A program made the translations under genes and the position numbers. A DNA stretch of 64,000 nucleotides from Desulfobacterium sp. (GTDB taxonomy: Bacteria > Desulfobacterota > Desulfobacteria > Desulfobacterales > Desulfobacteraceae). The notes under the pieces were generated by a model. It was given only the letters and a program-made list of their open reading frames with translations, was not told the origin of the DNA and ran no database searches. This document shows positions 42,501 to 50,440 of the stretch, one piece after another; the first letter of the stretch is position 1; each line of letters opens with the position of its first letter. The stretch is taken from contig JAQYWC010000025.1 of the NCBI GenBank assembly GCA_030145245.1, positions 145,158 to 209,157 on the forward strand, written 5' to 3'.

Positions 42501-44459
42501 ATGTACGATGACAAGGAACTCAAGGAGTACCGGGATCTGTTGAAGGTCCCGGATACGTTTGAGGAGGGGTTTGACTGGAAGACCGTGGTGGCGTCGGTGT
42601 TCATCGGATTCCTCATGATGCCCGGCAGCATGTATCTCCAGCTTGTGATCGGCACCGGCATCGGGCCTGCTGCCCGGTGGGTCACCATCATCCTCTTTGC
42701 CGAGATCGCAAAACGGGCCTATTCCGAGCTCAAGCAGCAGGAGATCTTCCTGCTTTACTATATGGCAGGGGCGGCCATGGCATCCCCCTTCCAGGGACTG
42801 TTGTGGAACCAGTACCTGGTGGGCTCTGACGCGGCACGGATGCTCGGCCTCACCGAGTTTATCCCCACCTGGATCGCGCCCCAGCCAGGCGCTGAATCCC
42901 TTGTGGAGCGGACCTTTTTCCACCGGGAGTGGATGATTCCCATCCTGCTCCTGGTGGGGGCCCAGGTGATCCAGCGGGTGGATCAGTTCGGCCTTGGATA
43001 CGCCCTCTACAGGATCACCTCAGATGTTGAGAAGCTTCCCTTTCCCATGGCGCCGGTGGGGGCACTGGGCACCATGGCCCTGGCCGAGTCTGCCGAGGAG
43101 AAGCGCCAGGGCTGGAAGTGGCGGGTTTTCTCCATCGGGGCGGTGATCGGTTTTGTGTTCGGGGGAATCTACGTGATCGTACCCACCCTGTCCGGCCTTA
43201 TTTTCACCGAACCTGTCCGCATCATTCCCATCCCCTGGATTGAACTCACCCGGCACACCGAAGGGGTGCTGCCCGCCGTTGCCACCGGTATCCAGCTGGA
43301 CCTGGGACTTGTGTTCATCGGCATGGTACTGCCTTTCTGGGCGGTTATGGGCGGATTGATCGGGCTTGTGATCACCCTGGTGGCCAACCCGATCCTCTAT
43401 AAAGTGGGGGTGCTGAGCAAGTGGCATCCGGGCATGGGCACGGTGGAGACGGTGTTTGCCAATAACTTTGATTTCTATATGAGCTTTGGCATCGGCCTTG
43501 GCCTCTCCATCGGCCTGATCGCCCTGTTCCAGGTGATGGGGTCGTTCAAGGGAAGCACCCGGCCCCGGGGCAGGCTCCGGGACCTTTTGCACCCGCCCCC
43601 GGGCCGGGGTGACTTTGATTTCAGGATCGCCATCGCCATCTATGTGGTGTCAACCCTATCCTATGTCGCCCTGTGCATGATCCTTGTCCCGGGGTTTCCC
43701 TGGATCTTTTTTCTGGCCTACGGGTTTGTGTATACTCCGGTGATCTCCTATATCACGGCACGGATGGAGGGGATCGCAGGGCAGTTTGTCTCCCTGCCCC
43801 TGGTCCGGGAGGCAAGCTTTATCGCCGGGGCCAAATACTTCGGCTACCAGGGGATCGAGATCTGGTACGCCCCCATTCCCATCCACAACTATGGTGAGGC
43901 CACGGTGAATTTCCGGCAGATCGAGCTCACCGGCACCAGCCTCCGGGGGATCATCAAGGCCGAGTTTGTCGTGTTTCCCGTGGTCATGGCGGCAAGCCTG
44001 CTCTTTTCTCAGTTCATCTGGCGCCTTGCCCCCATTCCTTCTGCCAGCTACCCCTACGCCCAGGAGCTTTGGCATCTCCAGGCCCTGAACACCCTTTTGA
44101 TGCAGACCTCGACCCTGGAGGGCAACTCCCTGTTCTACCAGGCCTTGAGCGGGACAATCGTGTGTTCCGGGGTGGTTTTTGGCGTTGTTGTTTACGCCCT
44201 CCTGAGTCTGTTCGGGCTTCCCATCCTGCTGGTCTACGGGGTGGTCAGGGGGCTTGGCCAGAGTACCCCCCACGGTCTGATCCTGGAAGTTACCGGGGCA
44301 CTCCTGGGCCGGTTTTATTTTTTGAAACGGTATGGAAAAAAGTGGCGTCAGTACGCGCCGGTTCTTTTGGCAGGCTTTTCCTGCGGCATGGGGCTGACCG
44401 GGATGATGGCCATGGGCTTTACCCTGATACTGAAATCCCTGGGCCGGATGGCCTATTAA
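42501..44459 (+). CDS. OPT-like multi-pass membrane protein, copy 2
   Basis: A 652-residue membrane protein with about 14 helices. AAGGAG precedes the ATG at 42501, 24 nt after the previous stop. It begins with a hydrophilic lead (DDKELKEYRDLLKVPDTFEEGFDW), then WKTVVASVFIGFLMMPGSMYLQLVIGTGIGPAARWVTIILFAEIAKR, which resembles the first OPT repeat. The segment ITSDVEKLPFPMAPVGALGTMALAES is like the OPT helix pair that lines the path. Later helices hold GFVYTPVISYITARMEGIAGQ. It is annotated in related genomes as a peptide transporter or OPT protein, from memory; the substrate is untested. Confidence 0.75.
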   Translation: MYDDKELKEYRDLLKVPDTFEEGFDWKTVVASVFIGFLMMPGSMYLQLVIGTGIGPAARWVTIILFAEIAKRAYSELKQQEIFLLYYMAGAAMASPFQGLLWNQYLVGSDAARMLGLTEFIPTWIAPQPGAESLVERTFFHREWMIPILLLVGAQVIQRVDQFGLGYALYRITSDVEKLPFPMAPVGALGTMALAESAEEKRQGWKWRVFSIGAVIGFVFGGIYVIVPTLSGLIFTEPVRIIPIPWIELTRHTEGVLPAVATGIQLDLGLVFIGMVLPFWAVMGGLIGLVITLVANPILYKVGVLSKWHPGMGTVETVFANNFDFYMSFGIGLGLSIGLIALFQVMGSFKGSTRPRGRLRDLLHPPPGRGDFDFRIAIAIYVVSTLSYVALCMILVPGFPWIFFLAYGFVYTPVISYITARMEGIAGQFVSLPLVREASFIAGAKYFGYQGIEIWYAPIPIHNYGEATVNFRQIELTGTSLRGIIKAEFVVFPVVMAASLLFSQFIWRLAPIPSASYPYAQELWHLQALNTLLMQTSTLEGNSLFYQALSGTIVCSGVVFGVVVYALLSLFGLPILLVYGVVRGLGQSTPHGLILEVTGALLGRFYFLKRYGKKWRQYAPVLLAGFSCGMGLTGMMAMGFTLILKSLGRMAY

Positions 44460-44482
44460 ATGCGGGTACTTGGAGAATGATC

Positions 44483-45094
44483 ATGAAAAACCTGTTTTGC
44501 ATTATCGGTTGTGCGTTTTGCCTGATGTTTCCCCGCCTTGGCCAGGCTGCCCTTCCCATCCATCTTGGGGGATTTGTCCTGGGAGAGGATATCTCAGACC
44601 ACCGTGGGAGGATCAAGATGATCTCCTGCAGGCCCATGCGGTACATGGAGTTTATCGGGGAAGGGGAAATACTGCCCATCCCGGGCTTCAAGAGCGGGCT
44701 GATCGCCTTTGGCAACTGCGACAGGCCCAATAAAATTGTCCGGATCAAGCTCAAGTACGAGGACGCCTCCAAGGGATTTTTCAAGAAGTTGATGGAGCGG
44801 TTTGAAGAACGCTTTGGCGCACCTTCCGAGTACCTGGGAGATCCGTTCCAGATACTGATCGCCTGGAAATGGACCTTTACGGACGGCAACGGCGGGCGGA
44901 TAAGCCTGATTCTCCAGCACAACACCAAGGCCACCGATGAGAAGATCGGTAATGCCGTAAAGCTGAGTCTGACAAGCCAGATCGACCGGGAAAGGGACTG
45001 TTTCAAGGCAAAACACCCAAAAGGCAAAGGCCAGGACCGGAAAGGGAAACAGGCCCGGGGCCGGAAAATGTGGAAACTCTATGTCCCCTATTAA
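44483..45094 (+). CDS. Unrecognised secreted protein of the OPT-like/FtsX cluster
   Basis: A 203-residue protein starting at ATG 44483 after TTGGAG (ATG 44477 is in the same frame). A signal peptide (about 1-24, ending LGQA) directs it to the periplasm. The mature part, PIHLGGFVLGEDISDHRGRIKMISCRPMRYMEFIGEGEI and onward, shows a compact mixed alpha-beta pattern with two cysteines (SCRP, NCDR) that could form a disulfide. The tail is very basic (KHPKGKGQDRKGKQARGRK). I do not recognise a family. It overlaps the next gene by 14 bp and is clearly part of the operon, so it may be a periplasmic partner of the permeases. Confidence 0.75.
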   Translation: MKNLFCIIGCAFCLMFPRLGQAALPIHLGGFVLGEDISDHRGRIKMISCRPMRYMEFIGEGEILPIPGFKSGLIAFGNCDRPNKIVRIKLKYEDASKGFFKKLMERFEERFGAPSEYLGDPFQILIAWKWTFTDGNGGRISLILQHNTKATDEKIGNAVKLSLTSQIDRERDCFKAKHPKGKGQDRKGKQARGRKMWKLYVPY

Positions 45095-46010
45095 AGATGG
45101 AGAAACAGATCAAGGCAAATGCCGGGAAGAGAGGCGGCCATCCCAGGCATCTCAATTTAAAACCATTGCCTGGAACGGCATCTCTCTTGCGGTGCCGGAG
45201 GAGTGGGACCTTGGGGCCATGGGGCTAAACCATCTCCTGTTCGGGGAGAACAGGGAACCAAGCCTGGAGGTTACCTGGACAGAGGGGTCGGCCCGGGGCA
45301 GTCTGGAAAAACAGATGAAGCGGTTCACCTCCCGTGTCCGGAAACGTTTGGGCATAACGGTCTCTCCCCTCCGGATTCCTTTTAGCCCCGTAAACCCCGG
45401 TTCCCCGGTCACCGTGGCCGGGTTTTCCTGGAAAACGGCCACCTGCTGGGGCAGGGGGGGGCTGGTACTGTGTAATCGCTGCCGAAGGATCTCCATGCTT
45501 CGTTTCTTTGACCGGTGGCACCCCCTGTCCGATTCCCTGGTTTCGACCATTGTTGGATCCTATGAAGACGGCTGTGGTAAGGAGGGCTGTTCATGGCAAC
45601 TGTTCGGCCTGGGCCTTTCAACCCCTGGCGGGTTCAGGCTGGGCCGATATTCCTTCAGGCCGGGCGCTTTTTCCATGGCGTTCAAGGGCCGGGGGCAGGG
45701 AATGACGGTTTACTCCTGGGGACCGGCCTCGTTTCTCCTCCTTAAGGGCGGGCTTGCTGAATTTGCACGCCAGCGGATAGATCTTCCTGACAAAGCGCCC
45801 TTGCAGGGAGAGGGGGAAACCGGTTCTTCCCTTGTGTGGGAGTGGCAACGGTTTCCCTGGAACTTTGGGTTGCTGCAATCCTATGAACGGTTCAGGATCT
45901 GCCATGACCGAACCATCAACAGGATACTCGGTCTTAAACTGGTTTCAAACAGCCGGGAGGGTAGAAAAAAGATGGAAGGATCGATCATTTACCATGACAT
46001 CAAAGCGTAA
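45081..46010 (+). CDS. Unrecognised cytoplasmic protein with Cys motifs
   Basis: A 309-residue protein whose ATG overlaps the preceding gene by 14 bp. It has no signal peptide or membrane helix. The Cys pattern ATCWGRGGLVLCNRCRRI (C-x8-C-x2-C) and the later DGCGKEGCSW (C-x4-C) could bind a metal. The opening WNGISLAVPEEWDLGAMGLNHLLFGE and the later WEWQRFPWNFGLLQSYERFRIC are Trp-rich. I do not recognise the family. Codon use and composition match neighbouring genes. The last 17 bp overlap the PqqD-like gene. Confidence 0.7.
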   Translation: MSPIKDGETDQGKCREERRPSQASQFKTIAWNGISLAVPEEWDLGAMGLNHLLFGENREPSLEVTWTEGSARGSLEKQMKRFTSRVRKRLGITVSPLRIPFSPVNPGSPVTVAGFSWKTATCWGRGGLVLCNRCRRISMLRFFDRWHPLSDSLVSTIVGSYEDGCGKEGCSWQLFGLGLSTPGGFRLGRYSFRPGAFSMAFKGRGQGMTVYSWGPASFLLLKGGLAEFARQRIDLPDKAPLQGEGETGSSLVWEWQRFPWNFGLLQSYERFRICHDRTINRILGLKLVSNSREGRKKMEGSIIYHDIKA

Positions 46011-46371
46011 CATTGAATTAAACCGTAGCGATGCCCTGTCGTGCATTCCCGAGAAGAGCCGGGATGTCCGGGAGATATCCACTGGGGCGGGGGCCCTGGT
46101 CCTCGCCCATGGAGTCTCCTATCGCCCCTTGTTCCAAAAGGTGAGGCGGCTTGTGGGCCGGACCGGTTCAACAACATTCACCCGAAAGGTGGAACTGGAT
46201 CTGTTGGGTGCCCAGGTCTGGAACCTGATCGACGGAGAGAGGGACGTTCTTGCCATCATCCGTCAATTTGCCGGCCTCCACGGGCTTGATATCAAGGAGG
46301 CGGAGGTGTCGGTGACCCTCTTTCTCCGCTCCCTTGGAAAAAAGGGGCTGATCGGCATGGGCCGGCGTTGA
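45994..46371 (+). CDS. PqqD/RRE-like protein
   Basis: A 125-residue protein. The second half matches the PqqD winged-helix fold: TFTRKVELDLLGAQVWNLIDGERDVLAIIRQFAGLHGLDIKEAEVSVTLFLRSLGKKGLI. PqqD proteins and RiPP recognition elements bind a precursor peptide and present it to a radical-SAM or other modifying enzyme. No radical-SAM gene or precursor peptide is visible nearby. The first 60 residues have no known match. It overlaps the preceding gene by 17 bp, and its end faces the STAS gene with a 9-bp gap. Stand-alone PqqD-like genes also occur in polysaccharide clusters, so peptide binding is not certain. Confidence 0.8.
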   Translation: MTSKRNIELNRSDALSCIPEKSRDVREISTGAGALVLAHGVSYRPLFQKVRRLVGRTGSTTFTRKVELDLLGAQVWNLIDGERDVLAIIRQFAGLHGLDIKEAEVSVTLFLRSLGKKGLIGMGRR

Positions 46372-46380
46372 GGCAATCGC

Positions 46381-46713
46381 CTATACCACCTGAAGCGCCT
46401 GTTCCAGGTTCTGCTCAATGGTGAGGTAACCGTCAAACCCTGCGATCTCGAACACCTCCCGGACATAGTCCTGGAGGGAGCAGAGCACAAGGCTGCCCCG
46501 GGTGCGATTCAGCACCTTGACAGCCTTGAGGATGACCCGGATGCCGGCGCTGGAGATGTAGTCCAGGTGCTCAAAGTCCATCACCACCCGGGTGGTTCCG
46601 TTTTCAAGGATCTGGTCGAGCCTCTCCTTGAGCAAGGCGGATGTGTTGGAGTCGAGCCTGCCCTTGACCTTGAACACCTCAACTTTGTTTTGCGTGTTCT
46701 GGATGATTTCCAT
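46381..46713 (-). CDS. STAS-domain anti-sigma-factor antagonist (RsbV-like)
   Basis: A 110-residue single STAS domain. The conserved phospho-serine is in DYISSAGIRVILKAVKVL. Unphosphorylated RsbV-like proteins bind the partner kinase and release its target. The neighbouring gene 6 nt upstream encodes the RsbW-like kinase, and a PP2C phosphatase of this cassette is at 50441. Together they make a partner-switching module. No sigma factor is in the window. Confidence 0.9.
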   Translation of the reverse strand: MEIIQNTQNKVEVFKVKGRLDSNTSALLKERLDQILENGTTRVVMDFEHLDYISSAGIRVILKAVKVLNRTRGSLVLCSLQDYVREVFEIAGFDGYLTIEQNLEQALQVV

Positions 46714-46719
46714 AGCGCG

Positions 46720-47196
46720 CTATCCTTGTGGGTTGTTGTTCTTTTTGTCCCGGCTCTGTCCCTTCGGCCTGTCCGAATCTCCCAGCCGCTTTTCCAGGAC
46801 CATGATGTTTTTACCGTTTTTTCGTTCATAGGTGCAGGTGTCGATGAAGTGTTTGACAAAGTGGATGCCGAGTCCTCCGATAAGGCGCTCTTCAATGGCG
46901 CACCCGGTGTCGGGGCTACATTTTTTTGTGGGGTTAAAAGCGGGCCCGTCATCTTCGAAGCGGATGGTCATGGCGGTGTGGTTGCACCTGAGCTCTATTT
47001 GGATTTCATGTTCCTTTTCATCGGTGAATCCGTGGTTGACGATGTTGGTGAAAAGCTCTTCAAGGATCAGGTGGATCTCACAGCGCTTTCTTTTGGAAAA
47101 GCAGACCGTTTCCGGCATTTGCTCCACAACCCTTCGAATGGTTTCAAGTTCAGCCAGTCTGTTTTTTACCTGTATTCGGAATCGATGATTTTCCAC
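46720..47196 (-). CDS. RsbW-like serine kinase/ATPase (anti-sigma type)
   Basis: A 158-residue GHKL ATPase. It has the N-box ILEELFTNIVNHGF and the G-boxes FEDDGPAFNP and GGLGIHFVKHF. It starts at GTG 47196 after AGGGATAAG. In partner switching it phosphorylates the STAS protein and binds a target regulator. It lies just after the REP-like repeat at 47228-47350. The C-terminus is basic and polar (RPKGQSRDKKNNNPQG), perhaps disordered. Confidence 0.9.
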   Translation of the reverse strand: MENHRFRIQVKNRLAELETIRRVVEQMPETVCFSKRKRCEIHLILEELFTNIVNHGFTDEKEHEIQIELRCNHTAMTIRFEDDGPAFNPTKKCSPDTGCAIEERLIGGLGIHFVKHFIDTCTYERKNGKNIMVLEKRLGDSDRPKGQSRDKKNNNPQG

Positions 47197-47227
47197 GTCT
47201 TATCCCTGTGCCTGCAAGGTTGATAAA

Positions 47228-47350
47228 GATCAAGCGGGGTCGGGCTTAGCTTTGATCAAGTGGGGTCAGGCTTAGCTTATTGCGTCAGATGATGAGCCAT
47301 ACATAATCATGACAATAAGCTAAGCCTGACCCCGTACTAAGCTCGACCCC
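47228..47350. repeat. Nested palindromic repeat element (REP-like)
   Basis: A 25-bp unit beginning GATCAAGCGGGGTCGGGCTT is tandemly repeated at 47228-47252 and 47254-47278 with two differences. The core GGGGTCAGGCTTAGCTTATTG (47262-47282) is repeated inverted at 47313-47333, perfect over 21 bp. A second, outer inverted pair (47236-47249 with 47337-47350) has one mismatch. The same core with one change occurs at 63961-63981. This looks like a mobile REP/BIME-type element. Confidence 0.8.
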
Positions 47351-47411
47351 GTTTCTTTTATATTAAAGGTATGGCGTTAACCGGTAAAAATCAACCGGGT
47401 TTTTCACGGGG

Positions 47412-47933
47412 TCATATGAGGCTCGATCCCAGAAGATCCTTGACGTCGCCCCCAGGCTTTTGAAAGTGTTCGATGGTTTGCTTTTCTGACAGGTCTATTT
47501 TCCGGGCAACGGCCTTGACGATCTGCAGGGTCAGCTCTGGAAATTTTTCTATCACCCGGGTGAGTTTCTCCCGGGTCATGACCATTGCTGTGAGGTCGCT
47601 TGCCGCCCTCAGGGAAAAGAGCCTGGGCATGGGCGCAAGCATGGACAGGGCGCCCAGAAAACTCTCTTTGGGGTAGTTGCGTACTATGGATGCTTTGCCG
47701 TCGCTTTTCAGGATGAGGTCGGCGCTTCCTGTAAGAACGTAATAGGAACAGCCGTCGTCCTCCCCGGCTTTGAAGAGATAGTCCCCCTGCTTGTATAATT
47801 CCCGGGTGCACAGATAGGCAAAGAGTTTTACCGCCTCCATGGGAAGGGGTGAAAAAACATGGGTCTGCCTCAGGACGGCAAGGTTTGACAGGAATTCGGA
47901 ACAATCTTCATTGGTGTTCATGGATGAGTTCAT
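47412..47933 (-). CDS. Cyclic-nucleotide-binding (CRP-like) domain protein
   Basis: A 173-residue protein with one cNMP-binding domain (about 20-145): LYKQGDYLFKAGEDDGCSYYVLTGSADLILKSDGKASIVRNYPKESFLGALSML. There is no DNA-binding domain, so it is a regulatory subunit. Family proteins without helix-turn-helix usually gate a partner. It overlaps the ABC transporter gene by 26 bp, suggesting it controls that exporter. Whether the ligand is cAMP, c-di-GMP or another is not clear; the usual RxA arginine is replaced in the ESFLGALS segment. Confidence 0.87.
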   Translation of the reverse strand: MNSSMNTNEDCSEFLSNLAVLRQTHVFSPLPMEAVKLFAYLCTRELYKQGDYLFKAGEDDGCSYYVLTGSADLILKSDGKASIVRNYPKESFLGALSMLAPMPRLFSLRAASDLTAMVMTREKLTRVIEKFPELTLQIVKAVARKIDLSEKQTIEHFQKPGGDVKDLLGSSLI

Positions 47934-50421
47934 AAAGGTATCCCTTTTGTTTTATCAGTTCGTCATAGTTACCTATCTCGACAATCTTGCCGGATTTCAT
48001 GAAGGCGATCTTGTCGTACTCCTTGAGGGTGTCGAGCCTGTGGACCACGGCAATGAGGGTGGTTTTTCCCTTGAAGTTTCTTGCCAGTACTTTCTGGATC
48101 CGCTGCTGGGACCGGTTGTCCAGGGCCGAGGTGGCCTCGTCCATGATCAGGATTGAAGGCGATCTCAGAAATGCCCTGGCAATGGCGATCTTCTGCTGCT
48201 GCCCTCCGGACAGCCGGTTGCCGCTGGTGCCCACGTCAAACGCCATTCCGATCTCGATTACCCTTTCCAGAAGGTCCTCGGCCACCAGGAGGCGGACGAT
48301 GAACTGGTTTATTTTTTCCTGGACATTGGTGCTCAGGCTCTTTGCCCGTCCGAACAGGATGTTGTTGAGGATGGTATGGGTGTGGAAATAGCGATCCTTC
48401 TGGAGAAAAGTGATGGCATGGGGCCGGGTCTTGAGAATGCTTTCCCGGAACATCCGGCGGCCGTCAAGGACCAGATCTTTGAGGCGGTCGGGCATCAGAA
48501 CGGTCTTGTGCCTTCCCGGGGAAAAGCGGAGGACAAGCTCCAGGAGAGCCGATCCCTCGGCCGGGTCGATTTCATGAAGCGCTTTCTCCCTGATCCCGGT
48601 CACCAGGGTGCTGTAGGTGTCGAACTCCTCGGGCTTGAGGGGGCTCTGCTCAAAAAGCAGGGCTTCATCAGGGAAAATTTTGAGGATGTCCACGGTCTGC
48701 TCAGCAAGGCTGCGTGCCAGGGTTAACAGGGGCGTTGAAAGACCGGCATCCTCCAGGAAGGTGAGAAAAAAGGAGCTTTGGGCAAGGTTGTCTGCCTGAA
48801 ATTCCTGATCCATGGGGGTGCCGAAGATGATGTTGTCGCTGATGCTGGAGTAGTTCAGATACCGGGTTTCGTTGAAGAACTCCACCCCTTCGTCGATTTT
48901 ATCTCCAAACTCCTCCTGGAAGTGTTTCCGCACCCGGATGATCGTTGAGGCAAGCTCCTGGTCATCCGGGTGGATGATGGTGTTCAGTCCGAATCTCAGC
49001 ACATCCACAAAGATTCCCGATTGCTGGAGCACGGAAATGAGGTCATCCAGGCTCGGCTCCTCCCTCTGCTCCAGTAACCCCTCCTCTCCATGGAGGGCGG
49101 CATGGGCATAGAGAAGATTCTCCTTGATGGTGCCGCTGAAGATAAAGGGATGCTGGGAGACAACCCCCATGGTGTTGACCATGTCCGCCCGGGTCAGATC
49201 CGAGATCTCGGCCCCTCCGATGGTGGCACTGCCCGAGGTGTAGTCGAAGAGCTGGGCAAGGCAGAGGGCCAGGGTGCTCTTGCCGGAGCCGGAAAAGCCC
49301 ACCAGGGCGAGGTGCTCCCCCGGGGTGAGGTTCAGGGTCACCTTGTCCAGGAGTTTCAGGCCCTGGCCAATCTCCAGGGTGAGGTTCTCCGTTTCAATGG
49401 CAGGCGTAAGCCCAAGGGGGGCCCTGGTCTGGGGCAACAACCTGTGGGCCATGGGCAGGTCGTAGAACTGCATGGTCTTCTGGTAGGCGACTGAGCCGTC
49501 CTGGTACACCTGGTAGAACTCGATGAGCTCCTTCCAGGGGTCGTAGAGCTTTTCCTGGGCAGAGAGAAAGGCGACCAGGGCTCCCAGCTCCAGCTGGCCC
49601 CGCATGGTGAGGTAGCCGCCCAGAACAAATATGACCACCGGCCCCAGGCTGGTGAAGAGGTTGTTGGTCACCTTGACCGCGGATTTGAACAGGTTCCATT
49701 GTATCCGGATGGTTTTGAGGCGGTCCACCAGGAGAAAAAATTTTCGGTATTCAAGGTTAAAGGCACCGTTGGCCTGGACCTCGTGGAGTCCTGAAACAGA
49801 CTCCACAATGGTTGAGGAGAGTGCCCTTGAAACATTGACCCGTTTTCGGTTCTCCCGGTTGACCCGGCGTTGAAGAATGGGGATGACAACCAGCATCATG
49901 GGATAGATGGTCAGCGAGATCCCGGCAAGCAGGGGGTTGAGCCTGAACAGGTAGGCGGCAAAGGCGACAAGGGTAAGGATGTTGGTCAGCGGGGCTGCCA
50001 CGGCCATGCCGATGAAGTTGCCGGGAAGGGCCAGCTCATTGACAAGGGAGTTGACCACGGTGCCGGGCTGGGTGGTTCTGAAAAAGTCCAGGGGCATGGT
50101 CAGGATGTGTTGAAACAGATGGGATCTCATGGCTGCCGTTGCCCGCTGGCTGATCACCGTCTGGATGATGTTGATGGAAAATTTCAGCAGGGAGGCCGCG
50201 ATCACCGACGATAGATAGATGACGCAGTAGACGGCCAGAAGATCGATTTTTTTTAGATATATGGCTTGGTTGATGATCCTTTTTTGCATCTCAAGGGGGA
50301 TGAGCCGGGCAAAAACCGTGACCATGATGATCACCACAAGCAGGATCTGGAGGAAAACACTTCCCTCAAATACCCATGAGCCTAAGCTGCGTTTCACAAT
50401 CGGTTGCTCTTTTTTTTCCAT
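47908..50421 (-). CDS. ABC exporter with oversized insertion in the ATPase domain
   Basis: An 837-residue protein. Six transmembrane helices (about 20-285) form a type-IV exporter domain. The ATPase domain has Walker A GFSGSGKST (375-383), Q-loop at Gln423, signature LSGGQ (737-741) and Walker B ILIMDEA (757-763). Between Q-loop and signature there are 314 residues, against about 80-90 in usual ABC proteins. The insert repeats an exit-loop-like motif: TIKENLLYA (431), SISDNIIFGTP (526) and TILNNILFGRA (683). It overlaps the cyclic-nucleotide-binding gene. The substrate is unknown; the arrangement suggests regulation by that protein. Confidence 0.88.
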   Translation of the reverse strand: MEKKEQPIVKRSLGSWVFEGSVFLQILLVVIIMVTVFARLIPLEMQKRIINQAIYLKKIDLLAVYCVIYLSSVIAASLLKFSINIIQTVISQRATAAMRSHLFQHILTMPLDFFRTTQPGTVVNSLVNELALPGNFIGMAVAAPLTNILTLVAFAAYLFRLNPLLAGISLTIYPMMLVVIPILQRRVNRENRKRVNVSRALSSTIVESVSGLHEVQANGAFNLEYRKFFLLVDRLKTIRIQWNLFKSAVKVTNNLFTSLGPVVIFVLGGYLTMRGQLELGALVAFLSAQEKLYDPWKELIEFYQVYQDGSVAYQKTMQFYDLPMAHRLLPQTRAPLGLTPAIETENLTLEIGQGLKLLDKVTLNLTPGEHLALVGFSGSGKSTLALCLAQLFDYTSGSATIGGAEISDLTRADMVNTMGVVSQHPFIFSGTIKENLLYAHAALHGEEGLLEQREEPSLDDLISVLQQSGIFVDVLRFGLNTIIHPDDQELASTIIRVRKHFQEEFGDKIDEGVEFFNETRYLNYSSISDNIIFGTPMDQEFQADNLAQSSFFLTFLEDAGLSTPLLTLARSLAEQTVDILKIFPDEALLFEQSPLKPEEFDTYSTLVTGIREKALHEIDPAEGSALLELVLRFSPGRHKTVLMPDRLKDLVLDGRRMFRESILKTRPHAITFLQKDRYFHTHTILNNILFGRAKSLSTNVQEKINQFIVRLLVAEDLLERVIEIGMAFDVGTSGNRLSGGQQQKIAIARAFLRSPSILIMDEATSALDNRSQQRIQKVLARNFKGKTTLIAVVHRLDTLKEYDKIAFMKSGKIVEIGNYDELIKQKGYLYELIHEHQ

Positions 50422-50440
50422 GCAGGTTTCCCTAGGTCGG

